A stretch of 64,000 bases of DNA, from assembly GCA_017522255.1 (NCBI GenBank), contig JAFWZP010000087.1, positions 42,064-106,063 of the forward strand, given 5' to 3'. The DNA is from Bacteroidales bacterium. Its GTDB lineage: Bacteria > Bacteroidota > Bacteroidia > Bacteroidales > P3. Position 1 is the stretch's first letter. Every line of letters begins with the position of its first letter. The position numbers and the translations under genes are program-made. The notes below the pieces were generated by a model. The model was not told the origin of the DNA and searched no databases. It worked only from the letters and a program-made list of their open reading frames with translations. Of the stretch, positions 43,797 to 53,687 are shown in pieces.

Positions 43797-45635
43797 TCAA
43801 TCATCATCACCATGGAAATATTCTATTATAATCTTTGCTTTGGCTGCACCTATACATTTAGCCAAATCGTCGAACGAAGCAGTCTTTATTTGCTTTACCG
43901 AATGAAACTTCAACAATAAGTCTCGTGCAGTCTTTTCGCCTATACCCTTAATTTCGGTCAACGATGTTTTTATTGTTCCCTTAGAACGTTTACTGCGATG
44001 AAATGTAATTGCAAACCTATGCACTTCGCTTTGTATATGCTCCAACAAATGAAACAGAGCACTACGCGGTGCTATACCTATAGTGATAGGTGGAAAACCA
44101 TATAAGAGTTCGGCAGTGCGATGACGATCATCTTTTACCAATCCTGCTATAGGAATAGATAAGTTTAACTGCTCTTCTATTACTTTACGCACCGACTCCA
44201 TCTGTCCCTTGCCTCCATCTACAATAATAAGCTGAGGCAATGGCTTGTTTTCTTCTTTTAATCGTTTGTAACGTCTATACACCACTTCCTCCATCGATGC
44301 ATAATCGTCGGGACCTTCCACCGTTTTGATATTAAACAACCTATATTCCGAAGGACAAGGCTTACCATCGGCAAAGTGCACCATAGCAGCCACCGGATAG
44401 GCACCCTGTATGTTGGAATTATCAAACGACTCGATATGTCTCGGCAGTTCGGGCAACTGCAACTCGGTCTGTATCTTCTCAAGCAATTGCAGTTTCAAAC
44501 CCTCAGGCTCTACCAGCATACGCTGATGATCACGCTCATGACGATAGTATTTCAAATTGCGAAACGACAACTCCAGCAACTGCTTTTTATCGCCACGTGT
44601 AGGTATGGTTTGAAAAAGATAATCGGTTGGGATATCCACTTCGAATGGGACTATTATCTCCTTGGCAGTACTCGACACTCTGGCATGCAACTCTGGTATA
44701 ACCATCGATAGTATTTCGGCATCACTTTCATCGAGTTGTTTCTTTACTTCGGTAGAATAAGAATGTATTATACCCCCATTCTTTATACGCATAATATTGA
44801 TATAAGCATATCTGTCGTCCGACACGATGGAATACACATCCACGTCGCGAATGCCGGTATTAACCACCATCGACCTACTTTGATACTGCTCTAAAAGGAT
44901 AATCTTTTGCTTAACAAGCTCGGCCTTCTCAAACTCCAACACTTCGGCATAGTCCATCATTTTCTTTTTCAAGTCGTCGAGTATCTCTTTAAAGTCGCCC
45001 TTCAATATATTTCGTATCATATTCATGGTTTGCAGATACTCCTCTTGGCTTTCGTTTGCCACACAAGGAGCATTACACAAACCTATCTGGCTGTTGATAC
45101 ATGCTTTATACTTACCTTGACGTATACTTTCGGGTGTTAAGTTAAGTTTGCAAGTGCGGTAGCAAAACAATTTGCGAATAATATTCTGCAGTTCTCGCAA
45201 TATCTTTTGATTAGGATAAGGACCAAAGAAAGAGCCTTTTATGGAGGTACGGTCGCGAGTGTAAAGCAAACGAGGATAAGGCTCGGCTGTGATACATAGT
45301 GAGGGATAGCTCTTATCGTCTTTGAGCATACTATTATACTTAGGCTGATACTGCTTTATAAGGTTGTTTTCCAACAATAAAGCATCTATCTCATTTTCCA
45401 CCACTATATATTTTACGTCGCATATCTTTCGTACCAAAATACGAATCTTGGGCGACAAATCGTTGTAATGACTAAAATACGACGACACCCTACGCTTAAG
45501 GTTTCGAGCCTTGCCTACATATAAAATATTTCCCGAATCGTCGTAGTATCGATATACTCCGGGCTTTTCGGGAATATTTACAAGCAACTGCTTGATATGG
45601 TCGAAATTTTTATTCACACTCTTATCCACCTGCAC
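43797..45635 (-). CDS. uvrC: Excinuclease ABC subunit C
   Basis: UvrC makes both incisions in nucleotide excision repair. The 612-residue protein has the N-terminal GIY-YIG nuclease domain (PGVYRYYDDSGNILYVGKAR). A UVR motif for UvrB contact follows (DYAEVLEFEKAELVKQKI), then the RNase H-like second nuclease domain (IESFDNSNIQGAYPVAAMV). It ends with helix-hairpin-helix motifs (LTEIKGIGEKTARDLL and CIGAAKAKIIIEYF). It is the last gene of a yitT-gldH-uvrC operon, 4 bp after the gldH-like stop. Confidence 0.97.
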   Translation of the reverse strand: MQVDKSVNKNFDHIKQLLVNIPEKPGVYRYYDDSGNILYVGKARNLKRRVSSYFSHYNDLSPKIRILVRKICDVKYIVVENEIDALLLENNLIKQYQPKYNSMLKDDKSYPSLCITAEPYPRLLYTRDRTSIKGSFFGPYPNQKILRELQNIIRKLFCYRTCKLNLTPESIRQGKYKACINSQIGLCNAPCVANESQEEYLQTMNMIRNILKGDFKEILDDLKKKMMDYAEVLEFEKAELVKQKIILLEQYQSRSMVVNTGIRDVDVYSIVSDDRYAYINIMRIKNGGIIHSYSTEVKKQLDESDAEILSMVIPELHARVSSTAKEIIVPFEVDIPTDYLFQTIPTRGDKKQLLELSFRNLKYYRHERDHQRMLVEPEGLKLQLLEKIQTELQLPELPRHIESFDNSNIQGAYPVAAMVHFADGKPCPSEYRLFNIKTVEGPDDYASMEEVVYRRYKRLKEENKPLPQLIIVDGGKGQMESVRKVIEEQLNLSIPIAGLVKDDRHRTAELLYGFPPITIGIAPRSALFHLLEHIQSEVHRFAITFHRSKRSKGTIKTSLTEIKGIGEKTARDLLLKFHSVKQIKTASFDDLAKCIGAAKAKIIIEYFHGDDD

Positions 45636-45639
45636 TCTC

Positions 45640-46128
45640 TTAATCTAAGTTTATATCCATATTGGATTTTTCTATCTTTAGTGCAATAGAGGATATACCT
45701 TTAAGTTCGTAATACTGTGTGGCATTTTTTACCGAAAACTTATGCACACCCTTTGTGTTGAAATAGAAATATTCGCGAGCTTTGGCTGTTATTTCTACAA
45801 AATCGCCTATAGGTTTGCCCTCAAATTGACCTTTTTTGTTGTTGAAAGGCACTTCAGTCATAAACGTTCTACGTCCACCTTCACTATCGGTGATATTAAC
45901 CACCAAAGGAATATTCTTTAGTTTAAGAACATTGGTATCAACCACTACCGAAAAATAAATATCATAACAATCTTCAGTGTTATTTATTTTTACATCAAAA
46001 TCTTCGGCCTCGAAACGCATCCAAATACTACCTGTGAAATTGTTTTTTTGGTCGAAAACAACATTATCGGAACAAGCCGAAAACAACACCGACACCGAAA
46101 GTGCCAAAATCAAAAATATCTTTCTCAT
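45640..46128 (-). CDS. GldH-like gliding motility lipoprotein
   Basis: The 162-residue product has a lipoprotein signal with lipobox LFSAC. The mature part has GldH features: an N-terminal WMRFEAEDFDVKINN segment, YDIYFSVVVDTN, a middle GQFEGKPIG turn, FNTKGVHKF, and the C-terminal ELKGISSIALKIEK strand. In Bacteroidota GldH belongs to the lipoprotein set linked to gliding and T9SS-bearing genomes, though many non-gliding Bacteroidales keep it. It is 19 bp after yitT and 4 bp before uvrC. Confidence 0.65.
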   Translation of the reverse strand: MRKIFLILALSVSVLFSACSDNVVFDQKNNFTGSIWMRFEAEDFDVKINNTEDCYDIYFSVVVDTNVLKLKNIPLVVNITDSEGGRRTFMTEVPFNNKKGQFEGKPIGDFVEITAKAREYFYFNTKGVHKFSVKNATQYYELKGISSIALKIEKSNMDINLD

Positions 46129-46147
46129 TGGTTTAATAATTAATTTA

Positions 46148-47032
46148 TTACAGTTTCAACTTATCAAAATTCTTGCCATACACACCTTGCACCTTAGCCA
46201 CCGAAATGAAAGCCTTGGGGTCGGCTGTTTGTATTATTTCCATTATCAAAGGTTTGTCCACCTTGCGAGCTATAACCAAAAGCACCTTTTGATCGCTTTT
46301 GCTAAACCAGCCCCAACCATTCAATAGCGTTACGCCTCTACCCACTTCGCTACCTATCCTATCGGCTATTTCCTTAGTATACTGCGAAAACACCATTATC
46401 TGATACGACTGTTTTGAACCATCTATAACCAAATCCAATGCGTATGTCATCACAGCCATCTGAACATAGCCATACACCACATTTTCTATAGAACCCGACA
46501 CAAAGAACGAGCAACCGATGATAACAATATCCAGATACATAATAACTTTACCCGGACTGATATTGTAATACTTATTCACTATAAGAGCAATAATATCGGT
46601 ACCGCCCGAATTACCCCCCATCGAAAATGCCAATCCTATACCGGCACCGGCCAATCCTCCTCCTATAATAGCACACATAAAGGGGTCGAACTTAGTGATG
46701 TCGAGTAAGTTTTGTATCTCGATACCTTGCTGAAGAAAGATAAACAACCCCGACGATACCAATATACCGTAAATGGTATTGAGCCCGAATTTGGCTCCCA
46801 ACAGCTTTAATGCTACAAGCACTAACACTGCATTGATAATAAGATTGGTAACACCCACAGGCATACTCTCGCCCGAAAGGAAATAAAGTATAGACGACAC
46901 ACCACTGACTCCTCCACCTATTATTTGGCTTGGAATAAGAAATGCCGACCATGCAAATGTGTACAAAAATATACCAAAAGTAATAATCACATACGACATT
47001 ATTGTCTTTTTCTTGCTATGGAATATATTCAT
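46148..47032 (-). CDS. YitT family membrane protein (DUF161/DUF2179)
   Basis: The 294-residue protein has about five or six transmembrane helices in its first ~200 residues (IITFGIFLYTFAWSAFLIPS, IGGGVSGVSSILYFLSG, GNSGGTDIIALIVNKY). A soluble DUF2179 domain follows at ~220-290 (MVFSQYTKEIADRI, GVTLLNGWGWFSKSDQKVL). The transport or other function of the family is not established. It is the first gene of the operon, with a -7 box 72 bp upstream. Confidence 0.92.
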   Translation of the reverse strand: MNIFHSKKKTIMSYVIITFGIFLYTFAWSAFLIPSQIIGGGVSGVSSILYFLSGESMPVGVTNLIINAVLVLVALKLLGAKFGLNTIYGILVSSGLFIFLQQGIEIQNLLDITKFDPFMCAIIGGGLAGAGIGLAFSMGGNSGGTDIIALIVNKYYNISPGKVIMYLDIVIIGCSFFVSGSIENVVYGYVQMAVMTYALDLVIDGSKQSYQIMVFSQYTKEIADRIGSEVGRGVTLLNGWGWFSKSDQKVLLVIARKVDKPLIMEIIQTADPKAFISVAKVQGVYGKNFDKLKL

Positions 47033-47104
47033 AATACTTATCTTTTAATTTATTAAACATATAATCAACAACTAAGACTCTTATTGTTCTTATCGTTTAA
47101 ACTG

Positions 47105-47112
47105 CAAATATA
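47105..47112 (-). promoter_or_regulatory. -7 box for yitT-gldH-uvrC
   Basis: TATATTTG on the minus strand. Confidence 0.6.
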
Positions 47113-47303
47113 CGATTTTTTTTTGTTTTTTTAGAACTACAGTCAGGCGAAGCCGGTTGTTTTTCAGGGTTAAGGGTTAAAGGGAAGATACAAAAAACAG
47201 GTTATCTCACGACGCTTACTTCTGTGAAACACATTAAAATTGAATTTTATGAACGATTGTAACGTAGCACTATTATTTGTTGTATACAAAGAAAGAATTT
47301 CCC

Positions 47304-47401
47304 TCGCGTAGTTGTCGGATTTTAATCGCGTAGTTATTGGATTTTCCTCGCGTAGTTGTAAAAATTTCCTCGCGAGGGAATTTTTACAACTACGCGAGGA
47401 A
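47304..47401. repeat. Phased array VI: TCGCG cores every 22 bp ending in a long hairpin
   Basis: TCGCGTAGTT or TCGCGAGG starts at 47304, 47326, 47348 and 47370, exactly 22 bp apart. The third unit (47346-47366) is a perfect 21-bp inverted repeat of 47379-47399, with the small palindrome CCTCGCGAGG in the loop. This is again direct, palindromic and inverted parts. Confidence 0.8.
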
Positions 47402-47962
47402 AAAATACACACTATTCAGTGCAATATAGGTTGCAATGGAAACGCATACAGAAATACATCTCATGACTGAAAAGAAATCGTCTTCTTTGGCAAAAATGAT
47501 GGCTATGGTTGTGGCATATTTGCTAAATAAAAATGCTTGCCAAAGCTATCTTATAAGCGTCCTATGACACACCTGCTTTGAACTAGTAATGGCTTGAGCG
47601 GTGAGGTCTTTTTTTTGTTGAGACAACGGACGAAAAACTTTAGACGTTTGATCTTCGACCTTTCGACCATAGTCCTAAAACAGCCGGCTTCGCCCTACTC
47701 GTAGTCTCGTAGACTTGTGGACTTGTAGTCTTAAGGACAGGCGAATATTTTTTTTAGTTCTGCTTGCATATATCAAGAATTTTTCGGTACTTTGCATAAA
47801 TATTATGCATTATATCAAGTTGGGTATTTATTTGACTTCCACTATAAAATGTAGTTCTAAAAGCTATTGACATACACAATTTTTTCTATAGGAAGTTTAA
47901 AGAATTTAATTCAACCAACAGATATATAGAAACAAAAAATGTTATTAATTATATAATATTAT
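47402..47962. other. Non-coding spacer upstream of the RND operon
   Basis: No credible ORF is seen. CAGCCGGCTTCGCC at 47681-47694 is an inverted match (13 of 14) to 47146-47159, bracketing array VI. CTCGTAGTC, CTCGTAGAC and CTTGTAGTC form a short irregular repeat near 47699-47730. No clear promoter for the RND operon is visible. Confidence 0.5.
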
Positions 47963-49183
47963 ATGCAGATTAATGTCATTACCGACAAGATAGCGAGGAT
48001 ATATCAATCCATAGCCAAGTGCATACCGCCTATGAAGCGAATGCCTAAAAAGATAAAGTATTACTTATTTATAATATTGTTTTTATTGATAGCCATTATC
48101 GTTTACATAAAATGGCCACGCCCTGCCGAACCCATTTATCCTAGTGTTTCGGTAGAACCTGTAGTGGTTGAAGATGTGGAGATTTATGTAGAATATGCCG
48201 GCAAAATCAAAGCCCGCCAATATGTGGAGATACGCGCCCGGGTGGAAGGATATTTGGAAACCATGCATTTCGAAGAAGGTGGATATGTAAACAAAAACGA
48301 CCTTTTGTTTGCCATAGACCAAAAGTTATATAAGGCACGTGTGGAAAAAGCCAAGGCACAACTAAAAAAGAACGAAGCCTTGAAACAAAAAGCCGAACGC
48401 GATTTGAATCGTATACGCCCATTATACGAACAAAATGCTGCCAGCCAATTGGATTTGGACAACGCCATAGCAGCCTACGAAGCGGCACAAGCCGAAGTGG
48501 TAATGAGCGAAGCCGACCTTACACAAGCCGAGATAGCACTAAGCTACACAACAGTACACTCTCCGATATCGGGATTTATCAGCGAAAGTTCGGCCGACAT
48601 AGGCACACTTGTAGGACCGGGAGGAAAATCGCTATTAGCCACAGTGGTGAATAGTGATACTGTGGAAGTGAACTTCAGTATGACAGGGCTCGACTACCTA
48701 AAAAGCAAGGAGCGAAACGTAAATCTGGGCAAAGCCATAGAAGATAGAAATTGGAATCCATACATCACCATAACACTGGCCGACAATACCGAATATCCGC
48801 TAAAAGGATTGGTAGACTTTGCCGATCCACAAGTAGACCCCAACACAGGAACATTCTCGGTGCGTGCACTAATGCCAAACCCAAACCATATACTTTTGCC
48901 GGGACAGCTCACCAAAGTACGCTTACTGATAGACGTACACGAAGATGCAATAGTAGTACCCACCAAAGCACTGGTTATAGAAAAAGGTGCGGTATACATC
49001 TTTGTGGTTCGCCCCGACAATATTGTGGAAAAACGTTTTATAGAGTTGGGACCCGAAGTGATGAACAAAGCAGTGGTAGAGCGTGGATTAGGGAAAAACG
49101 AACGCATAATAGTGGAAGGATTCCACAAGCTAAGCCACGGAATGAGAGTAGAAATAGTTAATGCCGAAAAAGATGAAGAGTGA
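47963..49183 (+). CDS. RND efflux periplasmic adaptor (MexA/AcrA type)
   Basis: The 406-residue protein has a cytoplasmic N-terminus and a single transmembrane helix (YYLFIILFLLIAIIVYI, ~35-52). A lipoyl half-motif (VEYAGKIKARQYVEIRARVE), a long coiled-coil hairpin (ARVEKAKAQLKKNEALKQKA to AQAEVVMSEADLTQAEIALS), the second lipoyl half (VHSPISGFISESSAD) and beta-barrel and membrane-proximal domains follow. It bridges the inner-membrane pump and the outer-membrane channel. It lacks a lipobox, so it is anchored by the helix. The start may be any of several early Met codons. The pump gene overlaps its end by 23 bp. Confidence 0.94.
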   Translation: MQINVITDKIARIYQSIAKCIPPMKRMPKKIKYYLFIILFLLIAIIVYIKWPRPAEPIYPSVSVEPVVVEDVEIYVEYAGKIKARQYVEIRARVEGYLETMHFEEGGYVNKNDLLFAIDQKLYKARVEKAKAQLKKNEALKQKAERDLNRIRPLYEQNAASQLDLDNAIAAYEAAQAEVVMSEADLTQAEIALSYTTVHSPISGFISESSADIGTLVGPGGKSLLATVVNSDTVEVNFSMTGLDYLKSKERNVNLGKAIEDRNWNPYITITLADNTEYPLKGLVDFADPQVDPNTGTFSVRALMPNPNHILLPGQLTKVRLLIDVHEDAIVVPTKALVIEKGAVYIFVVRPDNIVEKRFIELGPEVMNKAVVERGLGKNERIIVEGFHKLSHGMRVEIVNAEKDEE

Positions 49184-52100
49184 TTTTTTCATTGACCGAC
49201 CTATATTCTCAACAGTAATATCAATCCTTATTGTATTGGCGGGAGTTATAGGTTTGGTGCTATTGCCCGTAGATCAATATCCACAAATAGTACCACCAGT
49301 AGTAAAAGTATCAGCCACCTATCCCGGAGCGGGAGCCGAAACGGTGTCGCAAGCAGTGGCAGCACCCATCGAACAGGTGCTTAATGGCACACCGGGTATG
49401 CAATATATGGAGTCGCAAAGCACCAATACCGGAACTTTCTCGGTAAGCCTTACCTTCGACATTAATACCAATCCCGATTTGGCAGCCGTGGAAGTACAAA
49501 ACAGAATAAAAGGCTGCGAGTCGCGACTACCGGTCGAGGTAGTACAAAATGGTATATCCATCGACAAACAGGCCTCGAGTAAGTTGATGACGATAACTTT
49601 GAAATCGAGCGACCCAAAATTCGACGAAATATATCTGAGCAACTATGCCACACTTAATGTATTGGATATGATACGCCGTGTAAATGGTGTTGGTCAGGTG
49701 TCAAACATAGGTAGCCGCTACTATGCCATGCAGATAAAAGTGCGACCCGAAAATTTGGCTGCTTTGGGGCTTACGGTGCAAGATATACAAGCCGCCATCA
49801 AAGAGCAAAACCGCGAATCGGCAGCAGGTGTATTGGGGCAACAGCCCATAGAAGGAATAGACGTAACGATACCCATTGTAACTCGCGGACGACTATCCAA
49901 CGTTTCGGAATTTGAAGATATTGTTATCAAAGCCAACAAAGATGGATCGATACTACGACTGAGAGACGTTGCCGATATATCGTTGGAAGCACAGTCGTAT
50001 ACCACCGAAAGCGGTATCAATGGCGAAAATGCCGCAGTGCTGGAAGTGAAAATGCTACCGGGTATGAATGCCATGGAAGTGTCTAAGTCCATACGCAAAA
50101 CCATGAACGAAATAAGCAAAAACTTCCCCGAAGGTATAACATACGATATACCCTTTGATATGACCGACTATATCAACCAATCCATCAAAGAGGTATATAT
50201 CACATTGTTTGAAGCATTATTACTGGTTATCTTGGTAGTGTTTCTTTCTTTACAAAATTGGCGTTCGGCCATTATTCCGGCCATTGCCGTACCCATATCT
50301 CTTATAGGAACACTTGGTGTAATGTTGGCTTTTGGGTTTACCCTTAATATGCTCACACTATTGGGACTTATATTGGCTATAGGCACAGTGGTGGACGATG
50401 CCATTGTGGTAGTGGAAAATGTGGATAGGATTATGCGACAAGAAGGTCTATCGGCATACGAGGCTACCAAGAAAGCAATGAGGAGTTTGGGAGGTGCATT
50501 GATAGCCACTTCGTTGGTGCTATGTGCCGTTTTTGTTCCCGTAAGTTTCTTGTCAGGCATATCGGGTTTGCTGTATAGGCAGTTTACCATCACCATTGCA
50601 GTGTCGGTAATAATATCCACCATTGTGGCACTTACGCTTAGCCCTGTGATGTGTTCGAAATACTTACGTCCCGACACAAACGATCCTTCTACAAAAAACA
50701 GACTATTCCGAGCCATAAACAGAGCATTGGATCGTGGCAATCAACTTTACGAACGAATTATACTTGGCACACTTCGCCACTCAAAAGGAGTATTTATATT
50801 CTTTGGCATCTCGCTGGTATTGATAATTTTGATGATGAAATGGGTGCCACAAAGTTTTATACCCCAAGAGGATCAAGGCTATTTTACCGTAGAATTGGAA
50901 TTACCCGAAGGAGCATCGCTCGAACGCACTCGCGAAGTAACCGACCGTGCTATAAAATATCTGATGACACAAACCGATGTGGATCATGTGTTGAATGTAA
51001 CCGGTTCGAGTCCGAGAGTAGGAACCAACCAATCACGCAGTCAGCTTACGGTGATTATGAAAGAATGGGAAAATCGTAAAGAAAAAGACCTTTCATCTTT
51101 TATGAGCTACGTACAAACCGAGTTGAGCCGGTATCCCGAATGTATAGTCAACGTAAGTTCGCCACCCGTAATACCGGGTTTAGGCACATCGGGAGGTTTC
51201 GAAATGGCATTGGAAGCCAGAGGCAACACCTCGTATTCCGAATTGCAAATGGCAGTAGATACCATACTGCACTATGCACAGCAACGTAAGGAGTTGGCCA
51301 AAGTTACCTCATCAATGCAAGACGAAATACCTCAACTATATATCGATGTGGATAGAGACATGGCCAAACTTATGGGAGTATCGGTTTCGGACATCTTCAC
51401 CACCATGAAAGCCTTTACCGGTTCGGTATACGTCAACGACTTTAACCTCTTCAACAGAGTATACAGAGTGTATATACAAGCCGATGCACCTTATAGAGCC
51501 ACATCCAGCAATATGAACCTATACTTTGTAAAAGGCAATGGAGGCGAAATGATACCCATACCATCGCTTGGCACCACATCCTACACCACCGGACCGGGAG
51601 CCATCAGGCGATTTAATATGTACTACTCCGTTTCCATCACCGGCGAAGCAGCTCCGGGATATAGTTCCGGACAAGCCATGGAAGCATTGGAAGACATCGT
51701 TAACGAAAAAATTCATCAAGATGTGGGTATCGAATGGAGCGGACTATCGTATCAAGAAAAGAAACAAAGTGGACAAACCGGCTTTGTGCTTATGTTGGCA
51801 TTCTTGTTTGTATTCCTATTCTTGGCGGCACAATACGAAAGTTGGACCGTTCCAATAGCCGTTTTGCTATCGCTACCCATTGCGTGTCTTGGTGCATTTG
51901 TGGGTATCCTTATCTTTGGATTGGAAAACAACGTATATTTCCAAATAGGATTGGTGATGCTTATAGGCTTGGCAGCCAAGAATGCCATTCTTATAGTAGA
52001 GTTTGCCAAAGAACAAGTGGATCGTGGTGTTGATGTTGTAGAAGCCACCGTAAAAGCCGCCGTTATGCGGTTCAAACCTATAGTAATGACATCGCTTACT

Positions 52101-52298
52101 TTTATTTTAGGCATGTTGCCATTGGTGTTTGCCAACGGTCCCGGTTCCTACAGCCGTCAAGGCATAGGCGTAGGTGTCTTTTTCGGTATGCTTGTAGCCA
52201 TGAGTATAGGTATTGTGTTGGTTCCATTCTTCTTTGTTTGGATATACCGCATCAAATCGCATATTAAAAATAGGAGAATCAATAAATGCAACGAATAA
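49161..52298 (+). CDS. RND efflux pump permease (AcrB/HAE1 family)
   Basis: The 1045-residue proton-driven pump has twelve transmembrane helices, an N-terminal DFFIDRPIFSTVISILIVLAG, porter-domain GAGAETVSQAVAAPIEQ, the TM4 proton-relay motif with acidic residues (GTVVDDAIVVVENVDR), and TM10-12 with GLAAKNAILIVEFAKE. It is the hydrophobe/amphiphile efflux class exporting drugs, dyes or bile-salt-like compounds. The start may be 49161 or Met5 at 49173. Overlaps at both ends (23 bp and 13 bp) show a tight operon with the adaptor and outer-membrane channel. Confidence 0.96.
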   Translation: MPKKMKSDFFIDRPIFSTVISILIVLAGVIGLVLLPVDQYPQIVPPVVKVSATYPGAGAETVSQAVAAPIEQVLNGTPGMQYMESQSTNTGTFSVSLTFDINTNPDLAAVEVQNRIKGCESRLPVEVVQNGISIDKQASSKLMTITLKSSDPKFDEIYLSNYATLNVLDMIRRVNGVGQVSNIGSRYYAMQIKVRPENLAALGLTVQDIQAAIKEQNRESAAGVLGQQPIEGIDVTIPIVTRGRLSNVSEFEDIVIKANKDGSILRLRDVADISLEAQSYTTESGINGENAAVLEVKMLPGMNAMEVSKSIRKTMNEISKNFPEGITYDIPFDMTDYINQSIKEVYITLFEALLLVILVVFLSLQNWRSAIIPAIAVPISLIGTLGVMLAFGFTLNMLTLLGLILAIGTVVDDAIVVVENVDRIMRQEGLSAYEATKKAMRSLGGALIATSLVLCAVFVPVSFLSGISGLLYRQFTITIAVSVIISTIVALTLSPVMCSKYLRPDTNDPSTKNRLFRAINRALDRGNQLYERIILGTLRHSKGVFIFFGISLVLIILMMKWVPQSFIPQEDQGYFTVELELPEGASLERTREVTDRAIKYLMTQTDVDHVLNVTGSSPRVGTNQSRSQLTVIMKEWENRKEKDLSSFMSYVQTELSRYPECIVNVSSPPVIPGLGTSGGFEMALEARGNTSYSELQMAVDTILHYAQQRKELAKVTSSMQDEIPQLYIDVDRDMAKLMGVSVSDIFTTMKAFTGSVYVNDFNLFNRVYRVYIQADAPYRATSSNMNLYFVKGNGGEMIPIPSLGTTSYTTGPGAIRRFNMYYSVSITGEAAPGYSSGQAMEALEDIVNEKIHQDVGIEWSGLSYQEKKQSGQTGFVLMLAFLFVFLFLAAQYESWTVPIAVLLSLPIACLGAFVGILIFGLENNVYFQIGLVMLIGLAAKNAILIVEFAKEQVDRGVDVVEATVKAAVMRFKPIVMTSLTFILGMLPLVFANGPGSYSRQGIGVGVFFGMLVAMSIGIVLVPFFFVWIYRIKSHIKNRRINKCNE

Positions 52299-53653
52299 TA
52301 TTATACACTATAGCAGTATTATTGCTTTTGCCGGCATGTTCGGTGGAACGTAAGGCGGCACACCCTCAGCTAAATATCCCCGGCAGCCTTGTGGCCGATT
52401 TGCAACACGACTCTATTTGTATTGCCGACCTATCGTGGATGGAGCTATTGGGCGATACAGTATTGTCGAGCCTTATCGAAAAAACTTTGCAATACAATAA
52501 GGATATAAACATAGCATCGGCACGTATTCTTGAATACGAAAAAAGACATCGAATGGCTCGCAGCAGTCAATTTCCGGCAATAGGTATAGAGTCGTATTCC
52601 GAACGTGAAGCGACCAACTATAACGGCAACAGCCCCACCGATGATATTGAACTTTCGGCCACAGTGGCATTGGCATGGGAGATAGATTTCTTTGGTCGCT
52701 TGCGTTGGGCCAAAAGGGAAGCGTCGTACAACTATCTGCAAACCATTGAGGCACGCAGAGCATTACAAATGTCGCTTATAGCCGAAGTGGCAACAGCCTA
52801 TTTCGAGTTGGTGGCTTTGGATAAAGAACTAATGATTGTTGAAAACACACTATCCACACGTCGCGAAAACGTTCATCAGGCAAAACTCCGATTCGAAGGC
52901 GGTCTTACTTCAGAGATACCTTATCAACAAGCACGTGTAGAGTTGGCTCGAACAGCATCGATGGTGCCCGATTTGAAACTGAAAATAAGAATGAAAGAAA
53001 ATGAAATTTCGTTCCTATCGGGCTGCTATCCATCACATATAGAGCGAGCATCGACACAGCCGTCCATAAAAGAAAACATATTACATATAGGCTTACCATC
53101 AGACCTTGTGCGTCGTAGGCCCGACATACAAGAAGCCGAAATGGCATATTATGCTGCCATGGCCAATGCCGGAATACAATGGGCCAATCGGTTTCCACGT
53201 TTCACCATAAACTTAGAAACGGGATTTGAAAACACATCATACAACGATTTCTTCAGCTCGCCTTTCACATATATGATTGGCAACCTCGCAGCTCCGGTAT
53301 TTGCATTCGGCAAAAGAAAAGCACAATACGAAGCCTCGTTGGCAGCCTGTCAAGCCAAATGCTATGCCTACGAAGAGAGAGTGTTGCAAGCATTTCGCGA
53401 AGTAAGCGATGCTGTGGAAGCATACATTGCCGCAGTGGAAAACACCAAACTGATGGACCATTTAAAAACATCATCACAAAAATATGTCGACCTCGCATTG
53501 TTTCAACACGTTAATGGTCATATCAACTACTTAGATGTATTGGATGCACAACGCAGCTATTTCAATGCCGAAATAGAACATAGCAATGCCATTCGCGACC
53601 AATACCTGGCACTGATAAAGCTATACAAGGCCTTAGGTGGCGGCTGGAAATAA
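52286..53653 (+). CDS. RND efflux outer-membrane channel (TolC/NodT family lipoprotein)
   Basis: The 455-residue protein has a lipoprotein signal (LLPACSVERK). Two outer-membrane-efflux repeats follow (residues ~60-245 and ~270-450). Family signatures are LQYNKDINIASARILEYEK, LAWEIDFFGRLRWAKREASY, LPSDLVRRRPDIQEAEM and DVLDAQRSYFNAEIEHSNA. It forms the trimeric exit duct for the pump. The gene overlaps the pump gene by 13 bp. No regulator gene accompanies the operon. Confidence 0.95.
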   Translation: MQRIILYTIAVLLLLPACSVERKAAHPQLNIPGSLVADLQHDSICIADLSWMELLGDTVLSSLIEKTLQYNKDINIASARILEYEKRHRMARSSQFPAIGIESYSEREATNYNGNSPTDDIELSATVALAWEIDFFGRLRWAKREASYNYLQTIEARRALQMSLIAEVATAYFELVALDKELMIVENTLSTRRENVHQAKLRFEGGLTSEIPYQQARVELARTASMVPDLKLKIRMKENEISFLSGCYPSHIERASTQPSIKENILHIGLPSDLVRRRPDIQEAEMAYYAAMANAGIQWANRFPRFTINLETGFENTSYNDFFSSPFTYMIGNLAAPVFAFGKRKAQYEASLAACQAKCYAYEERVLQAFREVSDAVEAYIAAVENTKLMDHLKTSSQKYVDLALFQHVNGHINYLDVLDAQRSYFNAEIEHSNAIRDQYLALIKLYKALGGGWK

Positions 53654-53687
53654 TAAAAAATATGCAGTTATCTAAAAGTTATAAGCA

